DNA of 64,000 nucleotides, from contig SUYU01000008.1 of NCBI GenBank assembly GCA_015060245.1, positions 62,001 to 126,000 on the forward strand, in the 5' to 3' direction. How positions within the stretch are numbered: the first letter of the stretch is position 1; every line of letters begins with the position of its first letter. A program made the translations under genes and the position numbers. This DNA is from Bacteroidales bacterium (GTDB lineage: Bacteria; Bacteroidota; Bacteroidia; Bacteroidales; UBA932). The notes under the pieces are model-generated. The model was given only the letters and a program-made list of their open reading frames with translations. It had not been told where the DNA came from and searched no databases. Below, piece by piece: positions 1-9,241 of the stretch.

Positions 1-2
1 TC

Positions 3-767
3 ACAAATAATGGTAATAAAACCGAGTATTTGGATGGTGTATGTTTTGCTCAATTGCATCCTGCAACTATATCAGGTTCATCAACTTTGCCTATTTGGCC
101 TGATGAGATTGGTGTTGACAACTATGTTTTTGGTCATGTTGTTTGGCAGTTCCCTGGTAATGGTAAAGATTATCCGTTAGAGCCGGGAGAGTCTGTTGTA
201 GTAGTACAGGAGGCAAGGGACCATAGAGAGAATAACCCAGATTCATTCGACAACTCAATGGCCAATTGGGAGTGCTGGTCTGGTAACCAGGGTAGAAATA
301 ATCCAGATGTTGCAAATATGCCTGCAATCTTTACAAGAAACTTGAACAAGATGCAATGGTTGACATCTGTATTTGGTTCAGCATTCTGTTTGTATAAACC
401 AGATGATGGAACAGTCGTAGACGCTGCTTATTATGAGAAAGATGAGAATCTTCAGACTGAGGTTAATAAGACAACCCGCTATGCAAAAATTCCTGCTTCA
501 TGGGTTTACGATGGTGTTGAACTTCTTGCTGATATGAGTCTAATGAGCAAGAAACGTATCCCAGGTTTTGTAGATGCTGGTGGTACTTCTGTTGAGCAGA
601 CATATTGTCAGAAAGTTGTTTCAAGAAAAGTTGTTGGCAAGAGAGCAGACGGTACTCCAATTTTCGCTGATACCAATAACTCTACTGAGGACTTTGAGGT
701 TATACTTTACCCTCAGATCAGAAGACATGGTACCAAAGCCCCTGCATGGGATGGTACCAATAAATAA
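3..767 (+). CDS. DUF4876-family surface protein, C-terminal part
   Basis: The reading frame is open from the left edge and ends at TAA, so the true start lies outside the window; the first in-frame initiator here (TTG at 30) is not credible. The visible part runs through a LDGVCFAQL stretch, a VWQFPGNGKDYPLEPGES segment and a SVVVVQEARDH segment, which resemble the DUF4876 family found in Bacteroidales surface loci. No catalytic motif is visible. It lies 33 bases upstream of a DUF6850 beta-barrel, and the two families are often neighbours in TonB-receptor loci, so a role as an exported partner of an outer-membrane complex is inferred. The family assignment is by recall of the pattern and the function is unknown. 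Confidence 0.7.
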   Translation, partial: TNNGNKTEYLDGVCFAQLHPATISGSSTLPIWPDEIGVDNYVFGHVVWQFPGNGKDYPLEPGESVVVVQEARDHRENNPDSFDNSMANWECWSGNQGRNNPDVANMPAIFTRNLNKMQWLTSVFGSAFCLYKPDDGTVVDAAYYEKDENLQTEVNKTTRYAKIPASWVYDGVELLADMSLMSKKRIPGFVDAGGTSVEQTYCQKVVSRKVVGKRADGTPIFADTNNSTEDFEVILYPQIRRHGTKAPAWDGTNK

Positions 768-800
768 TAACCAAGGTATTAACTTAACAGATTAATAGCA

Positions 801-2405
801 ATGATAAAAAATATATTTAAGGCTATAGGCTGCTTATCCTTGGTGGTAACTGCCTTTAATCCAGTTCTTGCTCAGGAGAATCAGACTCCTGCTTCAGTTG
901 AAAAATTGAAGATGCAGAATATTTGGATGAACAATACAACAAATGCTGCAGCAGGTGTTGTTGATGCTTCAAAAGTCTACAGCATTTCATCTTTGGGTTA
1001 TCAGATGGATAAAGGTGACTTTTCAATGACTCAGGCTGGAAAAGACAATAATCAATTCCAGTTGAAGACTGAGGGTGGTGGAGTATATGAGAAGTTGTCA
1101 AATATGTTTATGTATGGCGAGTTGTCATATACCCGTGATGTTATCAAGGAGTCGAGATTCAATCTTTTGGAGTATGATCCATTCAGAGATATTCCGTTCC
1201 TTTTGGCTGATACAAACACTTCTAAATGGATTAGACAGCAATATGATCTTAGCATGAAGATTGCAACTCCACAGTTGTTCAATTTCCTTACTTTGGGTGT
1301 TACTGGTAACTATATGACAGGTTTGTCTGCAAAACAGGATGATCCTAAAACTCAGAAAGATGTTTCAAGATTTGGTATCGGCGGTTCAATTTTAATGAGT
1401 TTTGGCAAACACCATATTGGTATGGAGTTCAACCATCAGAACAGACGTGAAGATGGTTATACAATGATTTCTAACTCCAGATTCACTTCAAGAGCATGGG
1501 ATTATGTAGCACCTGGTTTCTTTAGAGAGGCTGAGATGGGTTCGTTCAGTTCATTGGTAACTTCACGTTATAACCATTCTCATTTGATGAATGGTGCTCT
1601 TCAATATGGTTTCAAGAATGATCATTGGAACTTCTTGTTGGAGGGTAAATACCAACATCTTGTTGAAGATATTAATAATGAGAGTTTGGATTCTAGCCCA
1701 TATACCGGAAGAAAGATGATAGGTACTGTAGTTCAAGATACCTGGAGCGGTAAAGTTGTTCTAAACTATACTTTCAACAATGGTAATATGTTGGCTTTGA
1801 ATGCTTCTTATGCCGACAAACATGTAGATGGCATTGAGTATTTCCAGGAATATAACTCAGAATATGAGGTGCAGGCTTGGGAAGTTAAAGCCAAATATAT
1901 CCGTTCTACAATTGACAGAGTTCATACAGATGTAAAACTTGACTATATTGTAAATGACGGTAATGTTTACAAATGGTGGTTTGGTGTTAACTTTGCAAAC
2001 AGAACTTATGACTGGGCTTATATATTGCCTTCAGCAGGTCAAAATGTTGCCAACAGCATCTTTGGTGTACATGCATCACGTCATATCCAATTCAATGACA
2101 AAAATTCACTTACTGTAAAACTTAATGGTGCATACTCAAGCAACGGTGAGGCATCAAGTACTTATGAAGCACCTGGTACACAACCTAATAATGTTGGTTG
2201 GACTGAGTTTACTTTGAAAGACTTCAACTACTTGACTACAAATTACGTTAAGTTTGGCGGTGAGTTGTCATACTCATACTCAGGATTCAAGAGAAATGAT
2301 TCATTGTCTTTGTTCTTTACAGTTGCTTTGGATCACTATTCACCAGATTCTGACGAGTTTGACAAACGTACAATCAGCAACTTCAAGATTGGTTTGGCAT
2401 TCTAA
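801..2405 (+). CDS. DUF6850-family outer-membrane beta-barrel protein
   Basis: The 534-residue product starts with a signal peptide (MIKNIFKAIGCLSLVVTAFN, cleavage probably after VLA, just before QEN). The rest alternates aromatic and polar residues in short strands (for example GKHHIGMEFNHQNRREDG and NFLLEGKYQHL) and ends with FKIGLAF, a terminal aromatic strand typical of outer-membrane barrels. This fits the DUF6850 family that follows DUF4876 genes in Bacteroidales. It probably sits in the outer membrane as part of a surface uptake or assembly locus whose TonB receptor would be left of the window. A strong terminator follows it, separating it from the protease genes. Substrate unknown. 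Confidence 0.75.
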   Translation: MIKNIFKAIGCLSLVVTAFNPVLAQENQTPASVEKLKMQNIWMNNTTNAAAGVVDASKVYSISSLGYQMDKGDFSMTQAGKDNNQFQLKTEGGGVYEKLSNMFMYGELSYTRDVIKESRFNLLEYDPFRDIPFLLADTNTSKWIRQQYDLSMKIATPQLFNFLTLGVTGNYMTGLSAKQDDPKTQKDVSRFGIGGSILMSFGKHHIGMEFNHQNRREDGYTMISNSRFTSRAWDYVAPGFFREAEMGSFSSLVTSRYNHSHLMNGALQYGFKNDHWNFLLEGKYQHLVEDINNESLDSSPYTGRKMIGTVVQDTWSGKVVLNYTFNNGNMLALNASYADKHVDGIEYFQEYNSEYEVQAWEVKAKYIRSTIDRVHTDVKLDYIVNDGNVYKWWFGVNFANRTYDWAYILPSAGQNVANSIFGVHASRHIQFNDKNSLTVKLNGAYSSNGEASSTYEAPGTQPNNVGWTEFTLKDFNYLTTNYVKFGGELSYSYSGFKRNDSLSLFFTVALDHYSPDSDEFDKRTISNFKIGLAF

Positions 2406-2445
2406 GAATTTCAACCCAGTTGTTTGAAAAAATAATGGCGGTAAG

Positions 2446-2478
2446 AGGGTGGCTAAAGTTTGTTGGCCACCCTTTTTT
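2446..2478 (+). terminator. Rho-independent terminator after the DUF6850 gene
   Basis: Arms AGGGTGGC (2446-2453) and GCCACCCT (2466-2473) form an 8-bp GC-rich stem followed by a T run to 2478. It lies 41 bases after the beta-barrel stop codon, so it probably ends the upstream surface operon and makes the protease array a separate transcription unit. Confidence 0.85.
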
Positions 2479-2519
2479 ACCCCTATCGGAGTTAATTATA
2501 AAGTGAGAATATTCCAATT

Positions 2520-2527
2520 TATAATTG
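2520..2527 (+). promoter_or_regulatory. Possible -7 box for the protease array
   Basis: TATAATTG differs at one base from the Bacteroidales consensus TAnnTTTG and lies 19 bases before the ATG at 2547, downstream of the terminator. No good -33 TTTG is visible at the expected distance, so this is tentative. Confidence 0.3.
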
Positions 2528-2546
2528 TTAAATAAATTTTAGATAA

Positions 2547-4775
2547 ATGAAGCGTAAAACTATTTTTGCATCAATCTTCTTTGCTGCTGCTGCCTTTATG
2601 GGCATTACTGCAAATGCACAGAATATTGAGAAGCCTACAATTGAGGGCAAAACCTCTTTTGCTGTAGTTGTAGACCAGACCACACTTGAAAAGTGCAGGG
2701 CTGAAATTGATGGTTATAAAGCCGTTGTAGAGAGCGAAGGTCTTCCTACATTTATTGTGTCGGGAAACTGGTGTTGCCCTGACTGTATTAAGGCAGTTCT
2801 TAAGGATCTTTATGAGAAGAATAACCTTGAGGGTGCATTCCTTATTGGTGATATTCCAATTGCCATGGTAACAAGAGCAAACCATTTGGCTACTGCATTC
2901 AAGATGGATGAGAGAGAGTATCCAATGGGTAGAGCCTCTATTCCAACTGACAGATTCTACGATGATTTCGACTTGAAATTCAAACCTATCAAGGATTCTA
3001 CCGATGGTTTGAAACATTTTTACCAGATGGATCCGGAGTCAGCACAATATATTGAGTGTGACATTTATACCGGCCGTTTGAAACCTCTTGCCGGCAATGG
3101 CGACAAATATGCCCAGATAAGCAAATATTTGAACAAGGCAATTGCTGCACATAAAGAGCACAACCATTTTGACCAGTTTGTTTCATATACAGGTTATGGT
3201 TCATACTCTGAGTGTTTGAAGGCTTGGAGAGCAGAGCAGCAGATTTTGCATGAGCAGTTCCCTGGCGTATTTACAAAATACAATACAGCAAAATTCATCC
3301 GCTTCTCAATGGATCCTTATACAAAGGATTATCTGTTAAGGGAGATGAGACGTCCTGAGTTGGACTTTATGGTAATTCATGCCCACGGTCTTCCTCACAA
3401 ACAGGCGCTGTGTGAAATTCCTAACTTCTTGTCGAGAGATTTTGACCATACTCCATATATTGGTTATGAGGTAAGAGAGGGTTTGAGAAGTTCACGTAAA
3501 GGTGCTAATGAGCGTACCAAGGCCATAATTGAGAAATGGGGCTTGGATTCTACCTGGTATGCCGGTTTGAATACTCCTGAGGTACTTGCAAAAGACTCTA
3601 CAGAGAAGGCTCAGACAGAAATTCTTATTGATGATATCAATGATGTAAAACCTAATCCAAGATTTATTATCATGGATTGCTGTTTTAACGGTGACTACAG
3701 ATACGATGACTTTATTGCTGGTAAATATATCATGGCAGACGGTAAGACTGTTGCAGCATTTGCTAATAGTGTTAATGTGATTCAGGATGGTTCTACTTTT
3801 GATTTGATGGGTCTTCTTGGCCAGGGTATCAGATTGGGTAACTGGGCAAAATACAACAATATTCTTGAGTCTCATATTATTGGCGACCCTACATTCCACT
3901 ATACCGCTCCTCACGGTCATGGTCATGCTCATGGAGAGGGTGCCCATAACCACTCACATGAGATCAATGATATGATGGCCAACAATGATGTTGATTTCTG
4001 GTTGGCTCATATGAATGCAAAGAATCCTGAAGTTCAGAATGTTGCACTAATCAAACTTGTAGAGAACAACTATAAGGGTGCGCCTGCAATCCTTTTGGAG
4101 AGAGTAAAAAATTCAGATTATGCAATCGTAAGATACAATGCTTTGAAATTGCTTGAGAAACTTAACGGCCCTGAGTACCGTGAGGCTCTTAAGGTTGCTT
4201 CAAATGACGGCTTTGAGTTTACAAGACGTATTGCTGTGAACAGAATGGGCTTCTGCGGTGATGTAGAGTTCATTCCTTATTTGATCAATGCTTTTGTAGA
4301 GGATTACAATGCATTGCGTATCAAATTCAACATTGAAGAGGCTTTGAAATGTTTTGACAAGAATCTTGTTGTTGCTGAAATTGAGAAGTATTTTGCAGGA
4401 AGAGACAGATTCCTTACTGAAAGATTCAAGAAAGAACTTCTTAAGGTTGTTGAAGGCAACTCTGCTGCAAGGTCACTTGAGGATATGAAAAATCCTGAGG
4501 TAAGCGTTGAAGACAAGATCTACAGAGCAAAAGCATTGCGTAACCGTCCGTTCCACCAGAATATTGATGAGATGCTTGTTCTTGTTCAGGATGCAAATGC
4601 TGCACCTGAGTTCAGACAATATCTTGTTGAGTCTTTGGGTTGGTTCAGAAGATCATACAAATCAAATGAAATTCTTTCTGTAATGGAGAAAATGCTTGCA
4701 GAGAAACAATTTGTAACTCCAGAGATGGAGCAGGAGTTGAAACGTGCATGCGCAAAACTTAAATCAGAGAAATAA
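2547..4775 (+). CDS. Exported gingipain/caspase-like protease with HEAT repeats, paralog 1
   Basis: The 742-residue product begins with a Sec signal peptide (cleavage probably after TANA, residue 24). The N-terminal half carries the pattern of C25-like caspase-fold cysteine proteases: an FLIGDIPIAMV core strand, TDRFYDDFD, the candidate catalytic His in HAHG (His280) and the candidate nucleophile in DCCFNGD (Cys379), followed by DGKTVAAFANSVNVIQD and IIGDPTFHY. A histidine-rich linker with eight His (about residues 451-471) leads to alpha-helical HEAT-like repeats from about 480 to the end. It is the first of four tandem paralogs and the only one with the His-rich linker. No T9SS C-terminal domain is obvious. 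Protease activity is inferred from the dyad; the substrate is unknown. Confidence 0.75.
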   Translation: MKRKTIFASIFFAAAAFMGITANAQNIEKPTIEGKTSFAVVVDQTTLEKCRAEIDGYKAVVESEGLPTFIVSGNWCCPDCIKAVLKDLYEKNNLEGAFLIGDIPIAMVTRANHLATAFKMDEREYPMGRASIPTDRFYDDFDLKFKPIKDSTDGLKHFYQMDPESAQYIECDIYTGRLKPLAGNGDKYAQISKYLNKAIAAHKEHNHFDQFVSYTGYGSYSECLKAWRAEQQILHEQFPGVFTKYNTAKFIRFSMDPYTKDYLLREMRRPELDFMVIHAHGLPHKQALCEIPNFLSRDFDHTPYIGYEVREGLRSSRKGANERTKAIIEKWGLDSTWYAGLNTPEVLAKDSTEKAQTEILIDDINDVKPNPRFIIMDCCFNGDYRYDDFIAGKYIMADGKTVAAFANSVNVIQDGSTFDLMGLLGQGIRLGNWAKYNNILESHIIGDPTFHYTAPHGHGHAHGEGAHNHSHEINDMMANNDVDFWLAHMNAKNPEVQNVALIKLVENNYKGAPAILLERVKNSDYAIVRYNALKLLEKLNGPEYREALKVASNDGFEFTRRIAVNRMGFCGDVEFIPYLINAFVEDYNALRIKFNIEEALKCFDKNLVVAEIEKYFAGRDRFLTERFKKELLKVVEGNSAARSLEDMKNPEVSVEDKIYRAKALRNRPFHQNIDEMLVLVQDANAAPEFRQYLVESLGWFRRSYKSNEILSVMEKMLAEKQFVTPEMEQELKRACAKLKSEK

Positions 4776-4786
4776 TGGAGGTGGTT

Positions 4787-6982
4787 ATGAAAAGAATACT
4801 ATTGTTTATAGTTGCAATTGTTTGCACAGGTCAGATTTTTGCGCAGCAGGTTAAGGTTACAAAGCCTGTCACTAAATTGAACAATTCTTTTGCAATTGTT
4901 ATTGATAATGTTACTTATGAAAAGTGTGGCGATGCTGTAAGGGAGTATAGAGATGCTTTGGAGGCCGACGGTCTTGCAACCTATATCATTGCCGGTGCTT
5001 GGGAGAATCCCGATCAGGTAAAGGCCCAGATCAAGAAAGTATATGCAAAGGCAAAGAATTTTGAGGGTGTGGTATTTATTGGTGATGTTCCTTATGTAAT
5101 GGTACGTAATGCACAGCACATGACTACAGCGTTCAAAATGGATGAGAAGAAGTTCCCTATTGATGAGTCTTCTGTATGTTCAGACCGTTTCTATGATGAT
5201 TTGCACCTTGAGTTTGAGTATCTTGAAAAAGATTCTACAAACAGCAACAAATTCTGGTACAAACTTAAAGAGACATCTCCTCAACATTTGAACCCTTCAT
5301 TCTACTCTGGCCGTATTTTCTATCCTCCTATGTTGGGTGGCGACAAATATGAGGCAATCTCAAAATATTTGAGAAAAGCGGTCGAGGCTAAAAAGAATCC
5401 TGATCTTCTTGACAAGATGGTTACTTTTGCCGGACACGGTTACAATGGTGACTGTCTTTTGGTATGGCAGGATGAGAAGATTGCAATGAATGAGAACTTC
5501 CCATTCTTGGGCAAGGATCATTTGAGCGAAAAACATTTGAGTTTCAGAATGTCTCCTTATATGAAATATGAGTTGTTTGATGAGATTGAGAGACCTGACA
5601 TTGATGCATTCTTCTTCAATGAGCATGGTTCAATTGACAAACAGCACATTTCAGGTGGTCCGGAGTTTGTACACTCTCTTGAAGAGCGTTTGGCAGCATT
5701 GAGATCGCAGGTAGAAGGTGAGTTGGCCTTTGTTCCTAAAGCACAGCGCGAAGAACTTAAAAAGAAATTCTTGGCTGACTATGGTTTGAACGAGAATTTC
5801 TTTACTGCAGAGGCTAAGGATAATACTCCTGACGTCGCTGAGGCTAAAGGTGACAAGAATGTTACAATCTTCAGTTTGGATGATATCAAGAAGTTGAAAC
5901 CTACCCCAAGATTTGTAATGTTCAATGCATGCTACAACGGTTCATTCCATAGACCAGGTTATGTTTCAGGTTACTATATTTTTGGCGACGGCAGAACAGT
6001 CGTTTGTCAGGGTAATACTGTAAATGTTCTTCAAGACCGCTGGACATATGAGATGGTAGGTCTTATCTCTCATGGTGTGAGAATTGGTGAGTATAACAGA
6101 ATGATTGCCTCTTTGGAGGGCCATATCATTGGTGACCCTACTTTCCACTTCAAGGAGCAGGAGGGTAGCACTCTTAGACAAGATGCTGTTGCCAAAGCGA
6201 ATGATGCCGCTTACTGGGAGGCACTTCTTGAATCTCCATATGCTGACATCCAGTCTTTGGCTTTGAGAAGACTTACTGATATGGGAGCCATTGAGTCATT
6301 TGACATCCTTTCACACATGAAGAGATGTGAGTTCGGTTCAACCCGTATGGAGTGTATCAAATTGTTGAGCCGTTTCCGTGACGACAACTACATTGAGGCA
6401 ATCAAGACCGGTATGTATGACAGTTACGAGATTACACGTAGAAATGCAGTTGATTATGCCTGGAGGGCAGGTGATGCCAGACTTTCAGAGGCCATTATGG
6501 ATGTATTTGTAAAATATCCTGAGTCTCAGCGTGTAAACTACAACATTCAGAAAGCAATCTCATTGTATCCTGAGGCTCCTTTGAAAGAGGCTCTTCAGAA
6601 GGTTATTCCTACAATGACTGACTATAATATGGAGAAAGCGATCAAGAATGCTGAGGATATGATTGCTACACAGCAGGCTGCTAAAAACAGGGCCGCAAAG
6701 AATCTTTTCAACAAAAAGTTGCCTCTCAGTGCAAGAATTGCCGCTTCACGTGGTATGAGAAATTATACCTACCATGAGTTGATTCCTCGTGTCCTTGAAC
6801 TTGCAGCAGATAAGAGTGAGGATTTGGAGTTGAGATTGAATGTTGTTGAGATGTTGGGCTGGTTTGACAGATCAATGCACTGCAAAACTATCAGTGAGGG
6901 TTGTGCAAAGATTTTGGAGGACAAGACAATTGAGCCGGAACTTAGGGCTGAACTTATCCAGACTATCAACAGAGTAAAATAA
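4787..6982 (+). CDS. Exported gingipain/caspase-like protease with HEAT repeats, paralog 2
   Basis: An ATG at 4775 overlaps the previous stop by one base, but the start at 4787 is better: it gives a clean signal peptide (MKRILLFIVAIVCTGQIFAQ) and has GGAGG at 4777-4781, an unusually good Shine-Dalgarno for this phylum. The 731-residue protein keeps the family layout: FIGDVPYVMV, SDRFYDDLH, candidate catalytic His in NEHGS (His280), nucleophile in NACYNGSF (Cys382), then DGRTVVCQGNTVNVLQD and IIGDPTFHF, followed by HEAT-like helices with RRNAVDYAW and MLGWFDRS. Asn-Glu replaces the second-His context seen in its neighbours, which may mark a different specificity. Part of a four-gene operon-like array. 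Confidence 0.75.
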   Translation: MKRILLFIVAIVCTGQIFAQQVKVTKPVTKLNNSFAIVIDNVTYEKCGDAVREYRDALEADGLATYIIAGAWENPDQVKAQIKKVYAKAKNFEGVVFIGDVPYVMVRNAQHMTTAFKMDEKKFPIDESSVCSDRFYDDLHLEFEYLEKDSTNSNKFWYKLKETSPQHLNPSFYSGRIFYPPMLGGDKYEAISKYLRKAVEAKKNPDLLDKMVTFAGHGYNGDCLLVWQDEKIAMNENFPFLGKDHLSEKHLSFRMSPYMKYELFDEIERPDIDAFFFNEHGSIDKQHISGGPEFVHSLEERLAALRSQVEGELAFVPKAQREELKKKFLADYGLNENFFTAEAKDNTPDVAEAKGDKNVTIFSLDDIKKLKPTPRFVMFNACYNGSFHRPGYVSGYYIFGDGRTVVCQGNTVNVLQDRWTYEMVGLISHGVRIGEYNRMIASLEGHIIGDPTFHFKEQEGSTLRQDAVAKANDAAYWEALLESPYADIQSLALRRLTDMGAIESFDILSHMKRCEFGSTRMECIKLLSRFRDDNYIEAIKTGMYDSYEITRRNAVDYAWRAGDARLSEAIMDVFVKYPESQRVNYNIQKAISLYPEAPLKEALQKVIPTMTDYNMEKAIKNAEDMIATQQAAKNRAAKNLFNKKLPLSARIAASRGMRNYTYHELIPRVLELAADKSEDLELRLNVVEMLGWFDRSMHCKTISEGCAKILEDKTIEPELRAELIQTINRVK

Positions 6983-7004
6983 CTTTTGAAATCTGATATT
7001 GATA

Positions 7005-9203
7005 ATGATAAGAAAAGTTAATATTTTAGTTATTATGGCTGTGCTTTTGCCGGTGCTTGCACTGGCAAAGCCAACCATAGTGAAGCCTACAATCAAGAGT
7101 ACTACCTCTTTTGCAATCATTGTTGACAATGCCACTTACCAGGCTATCAGACCAAGTATCGAGGCATACAGAAATGCAATTGAGAAGGATGGATTGGCTA
7201 CTTACATTGTTGCCGACAACTGGACCTCTCCAGATCTTGTAAAGGCCCAACTTATGCAACTTGCAAAGGGCAAGATGCCTATTGAGGGTGCGGTTTTCTT
7301 GGGAGACATTCCTGTTGTAATGTCGCGTGATGCACAGCATATGGCTTCGGCATTCAAAGGAGACCAGGATCAGGACTGGAAAGAGTATTCTGCCGGTACT
7401 GACCGTTTCTATGATGATTTTGACCTTGAGTGGGATTTTATCAAGCAAGATGAGGATCTTCCTCATTTCTTCTACTACTCATTGAGCCACAGAGGCCCTC
7501 AAAAAGTCTCTACCGACATCTACACTGCACGTATCAGGACTACAGGTGACGACAAGTATGCAAAATATGAGAAATATCTTGCAAAAGTTGTTGCAGCGCA
7601 TGCTGAAAACAATAAACTTGATGACTTCTTCATTTTCAGAGGCAACGCATACAACTCTGAGACCAAAGAGGGCTGGGCAGGAGAGCAGATTACTCTTCGT
7701 GAGCAGATCCCTTCTCTGTTCACTTACGGCAACACCGCACGTTTCATTGATTTTGAGACCAAATATCCGATTAAACCATATCTCTTGGAGTATTTGAAAC
7801 GTCCTACTTTGGATATTGCACTTGGTCACCACCATGGTTCAGAGACAAGACAATATTTGAACGACAACCAGAATGCTGCAAAGGTTTCTGAAGCGATTGA
7901 GATGGTTAAATTGTTTTTGCGTACCAGAGTTCGCAGAGAGAAGGGTGATGTTGCTGCAGCAATGCAGAAATGGGCAGACGAGGCAGGTGTTCCTGTAAGT
8001 TGGATAGATACAACTGCTGCAACAAGAGATGCCGACAGAGCCCGTCAGAAATCTATGGATATCTATTTGGAGGATATTTATGCAAATAATCCAAATCCGA
8101 GATTCATTATGCACGATGCCTGCTACAACGGTTCATTCCATAGAGATGATTGCGTAGCAAATGCATATCTTTTCTGCGACGGCAATACAGTTGCTGCTCA
8201 TGGCAATACTTTGAACAGTATACAGGACAAGCATCCTAACGCATATTTGGGCCTTTTGGCAAGCGGCTTGCGTATTGGCCAGTGGGCACGTTATGCACAG
8301 AATTTCTTGGGGGCGCACCTTCTTGGTGACCCTACCTACAGGTTTGCCAACACTTCTACACCAGAGGTTGATATCAACGAGATTCTGGCTGTAGAGGGCA
8401 CTAACAATGAATTCTGGTTGGATATTATCAAGAACAACAAATATGCTTCAACAGGTTCTGACTGGGTTGCAATGGCTGTAAGAAAGTTGGCCGACAACAA
8501 CTATGAGAATTTTGACCAACTTGCATTGGAGGTTTATAAAACATCACCTTACGGAAGCGTAAGAATGGAGTGTCTGAAAGCACTTTATGACAAGAATGCC
8601 TCAACAAGAAACGAGATTCTTATTCTTGGTTTGAATGACAGTTATGAACTTGTCCGCCGCTTCTGTGCTGACTATATAGGTTCTTGCGGAGATTTAGAAC
8701 TTCTTCCTGCTTTGGTAAATACAGTTATCAATGACAGAATCTCCGTCAGGGTTCATTACAGGGCAGAGGACAATCTCAAGATATATCCTAAAGAATTGGC
8801 TGAGGCAGAATTGAGAAAGCAGTTTGCCCATAATCCTCATGTCATTGATGCAGACGCCCGTTTGGCTGCAATCCTTAAAGACAGGGAGTGGGTTGACAAA
8901 CGTGTAGAGGGAACGCTTGCCTCTTTGAAAGACAAGAGTGTTCCGCATGAGGAGCGTGCACATAACATATCTTCTCTAAGGAACTACAATTATCATCATA
9001 TTGTTCCTCAGATTATAGAGTTCATTGAGGATGCTTCACAACCAACCGATTTGAGAGTTGATGCAATTGAGGCTTTGGGCTGGTTCAACGCTTCATACCA
9101 GAACCCGGTGATTGCAGAGGCTTGCAAACGTATAATGAAGTCTGATGCTCCACAAGAGTTGAAGAACGAGGCAGAGAAGACATACAAACGTCTTCAAAAC
9201 TAA
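7005..9203 (+). CDS. Exported gingipain/caspase-like protease with HEAT repeats, paralog 3
   Basis: The frame opens at a TTG (6999) but the ATG at 7005 is the likely start, giving signal peptide MIRKVNILVIMAVLLPVLAL. The 732-residue product shows VFLGDIPVVMSRDAQHMASAF, TDRFYDDFD, candidate catalytic His in GHHHGS (His277) and nucleophile in DACYNGSF (Cys373), then DGNTVAAHGNTLNSIQDKH and LLGDPTYRF. HEAT-like repeats follow, including RRFCADYIG and ALGWFNAS. It is closest to paralog 4 in the catalytic blocks. It starts 22 bases after paralog 2 with no terminator between them, so co-transcription is likely. Confidence 0.75.
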   Translation: MIRKVNILVIMAVLLPVLALAKPTIVKPTIKSTTSFAIIVDNATYQAIRPSIEAYRNAIEKDGLATYIVADNWTSPDLVKAQLMQLAKGKMPIEGAVFLGDIPVVMSRDAQHMASAFKGDQDQDWKEYSAGTDRFYDDFDLEWDFIKQDEDLPHFFYYSLSHRGPQKVSTDIYTARIRTTGDDKYAKYEKYLAKVVAAHAENNKLDDFFIFRGNAYNSETKEGWAGEQITLREQIPSLFTYGNTARFIDFETKYPIKPYLLEYLKRPTLDIALGHHHGSETRQYLNDNQNAAKVSEAIEMVKLFLRTRVRREKGDVAAAMQKWADEAGVPVSWIDTTAATRDADRARQKSMDIYLEDIYANNPNPRFIMHDACYNGSFHRDDCVANAYLFCDGNTVAAHGNTLNSIQDKHPNAYLGLLASGLRIGQWARYAQNFLGAHLLGDPTYRFANTSTPEVDINEILAVEGTNNEFWLDIIKNNKYASTGSDWVAMAVRKLADNNYENFDQLALEVYKTSPYGSVRMECLKALYDKNASTRNEILILGLNDSYELVRRFCADYIGSCGDLELLPALVNTVINDRISVRVHYRAEDNLKIYPKELAEAELRKQFAHNPHVIDADARLAAILKDREWVDKRVEGTLASLKDKSVPHEERAHNISSLRNYNYHHIVPQIIEFIEDASQPTDLRVDAIEALGWFNASYQNPVIAEACKRIMKSDAPQELKNEAEKTYKRLQN

Positions 9204-9241
9204 TGTGCACTCTGTGCAACAGTATAATATTGATTTAAATT

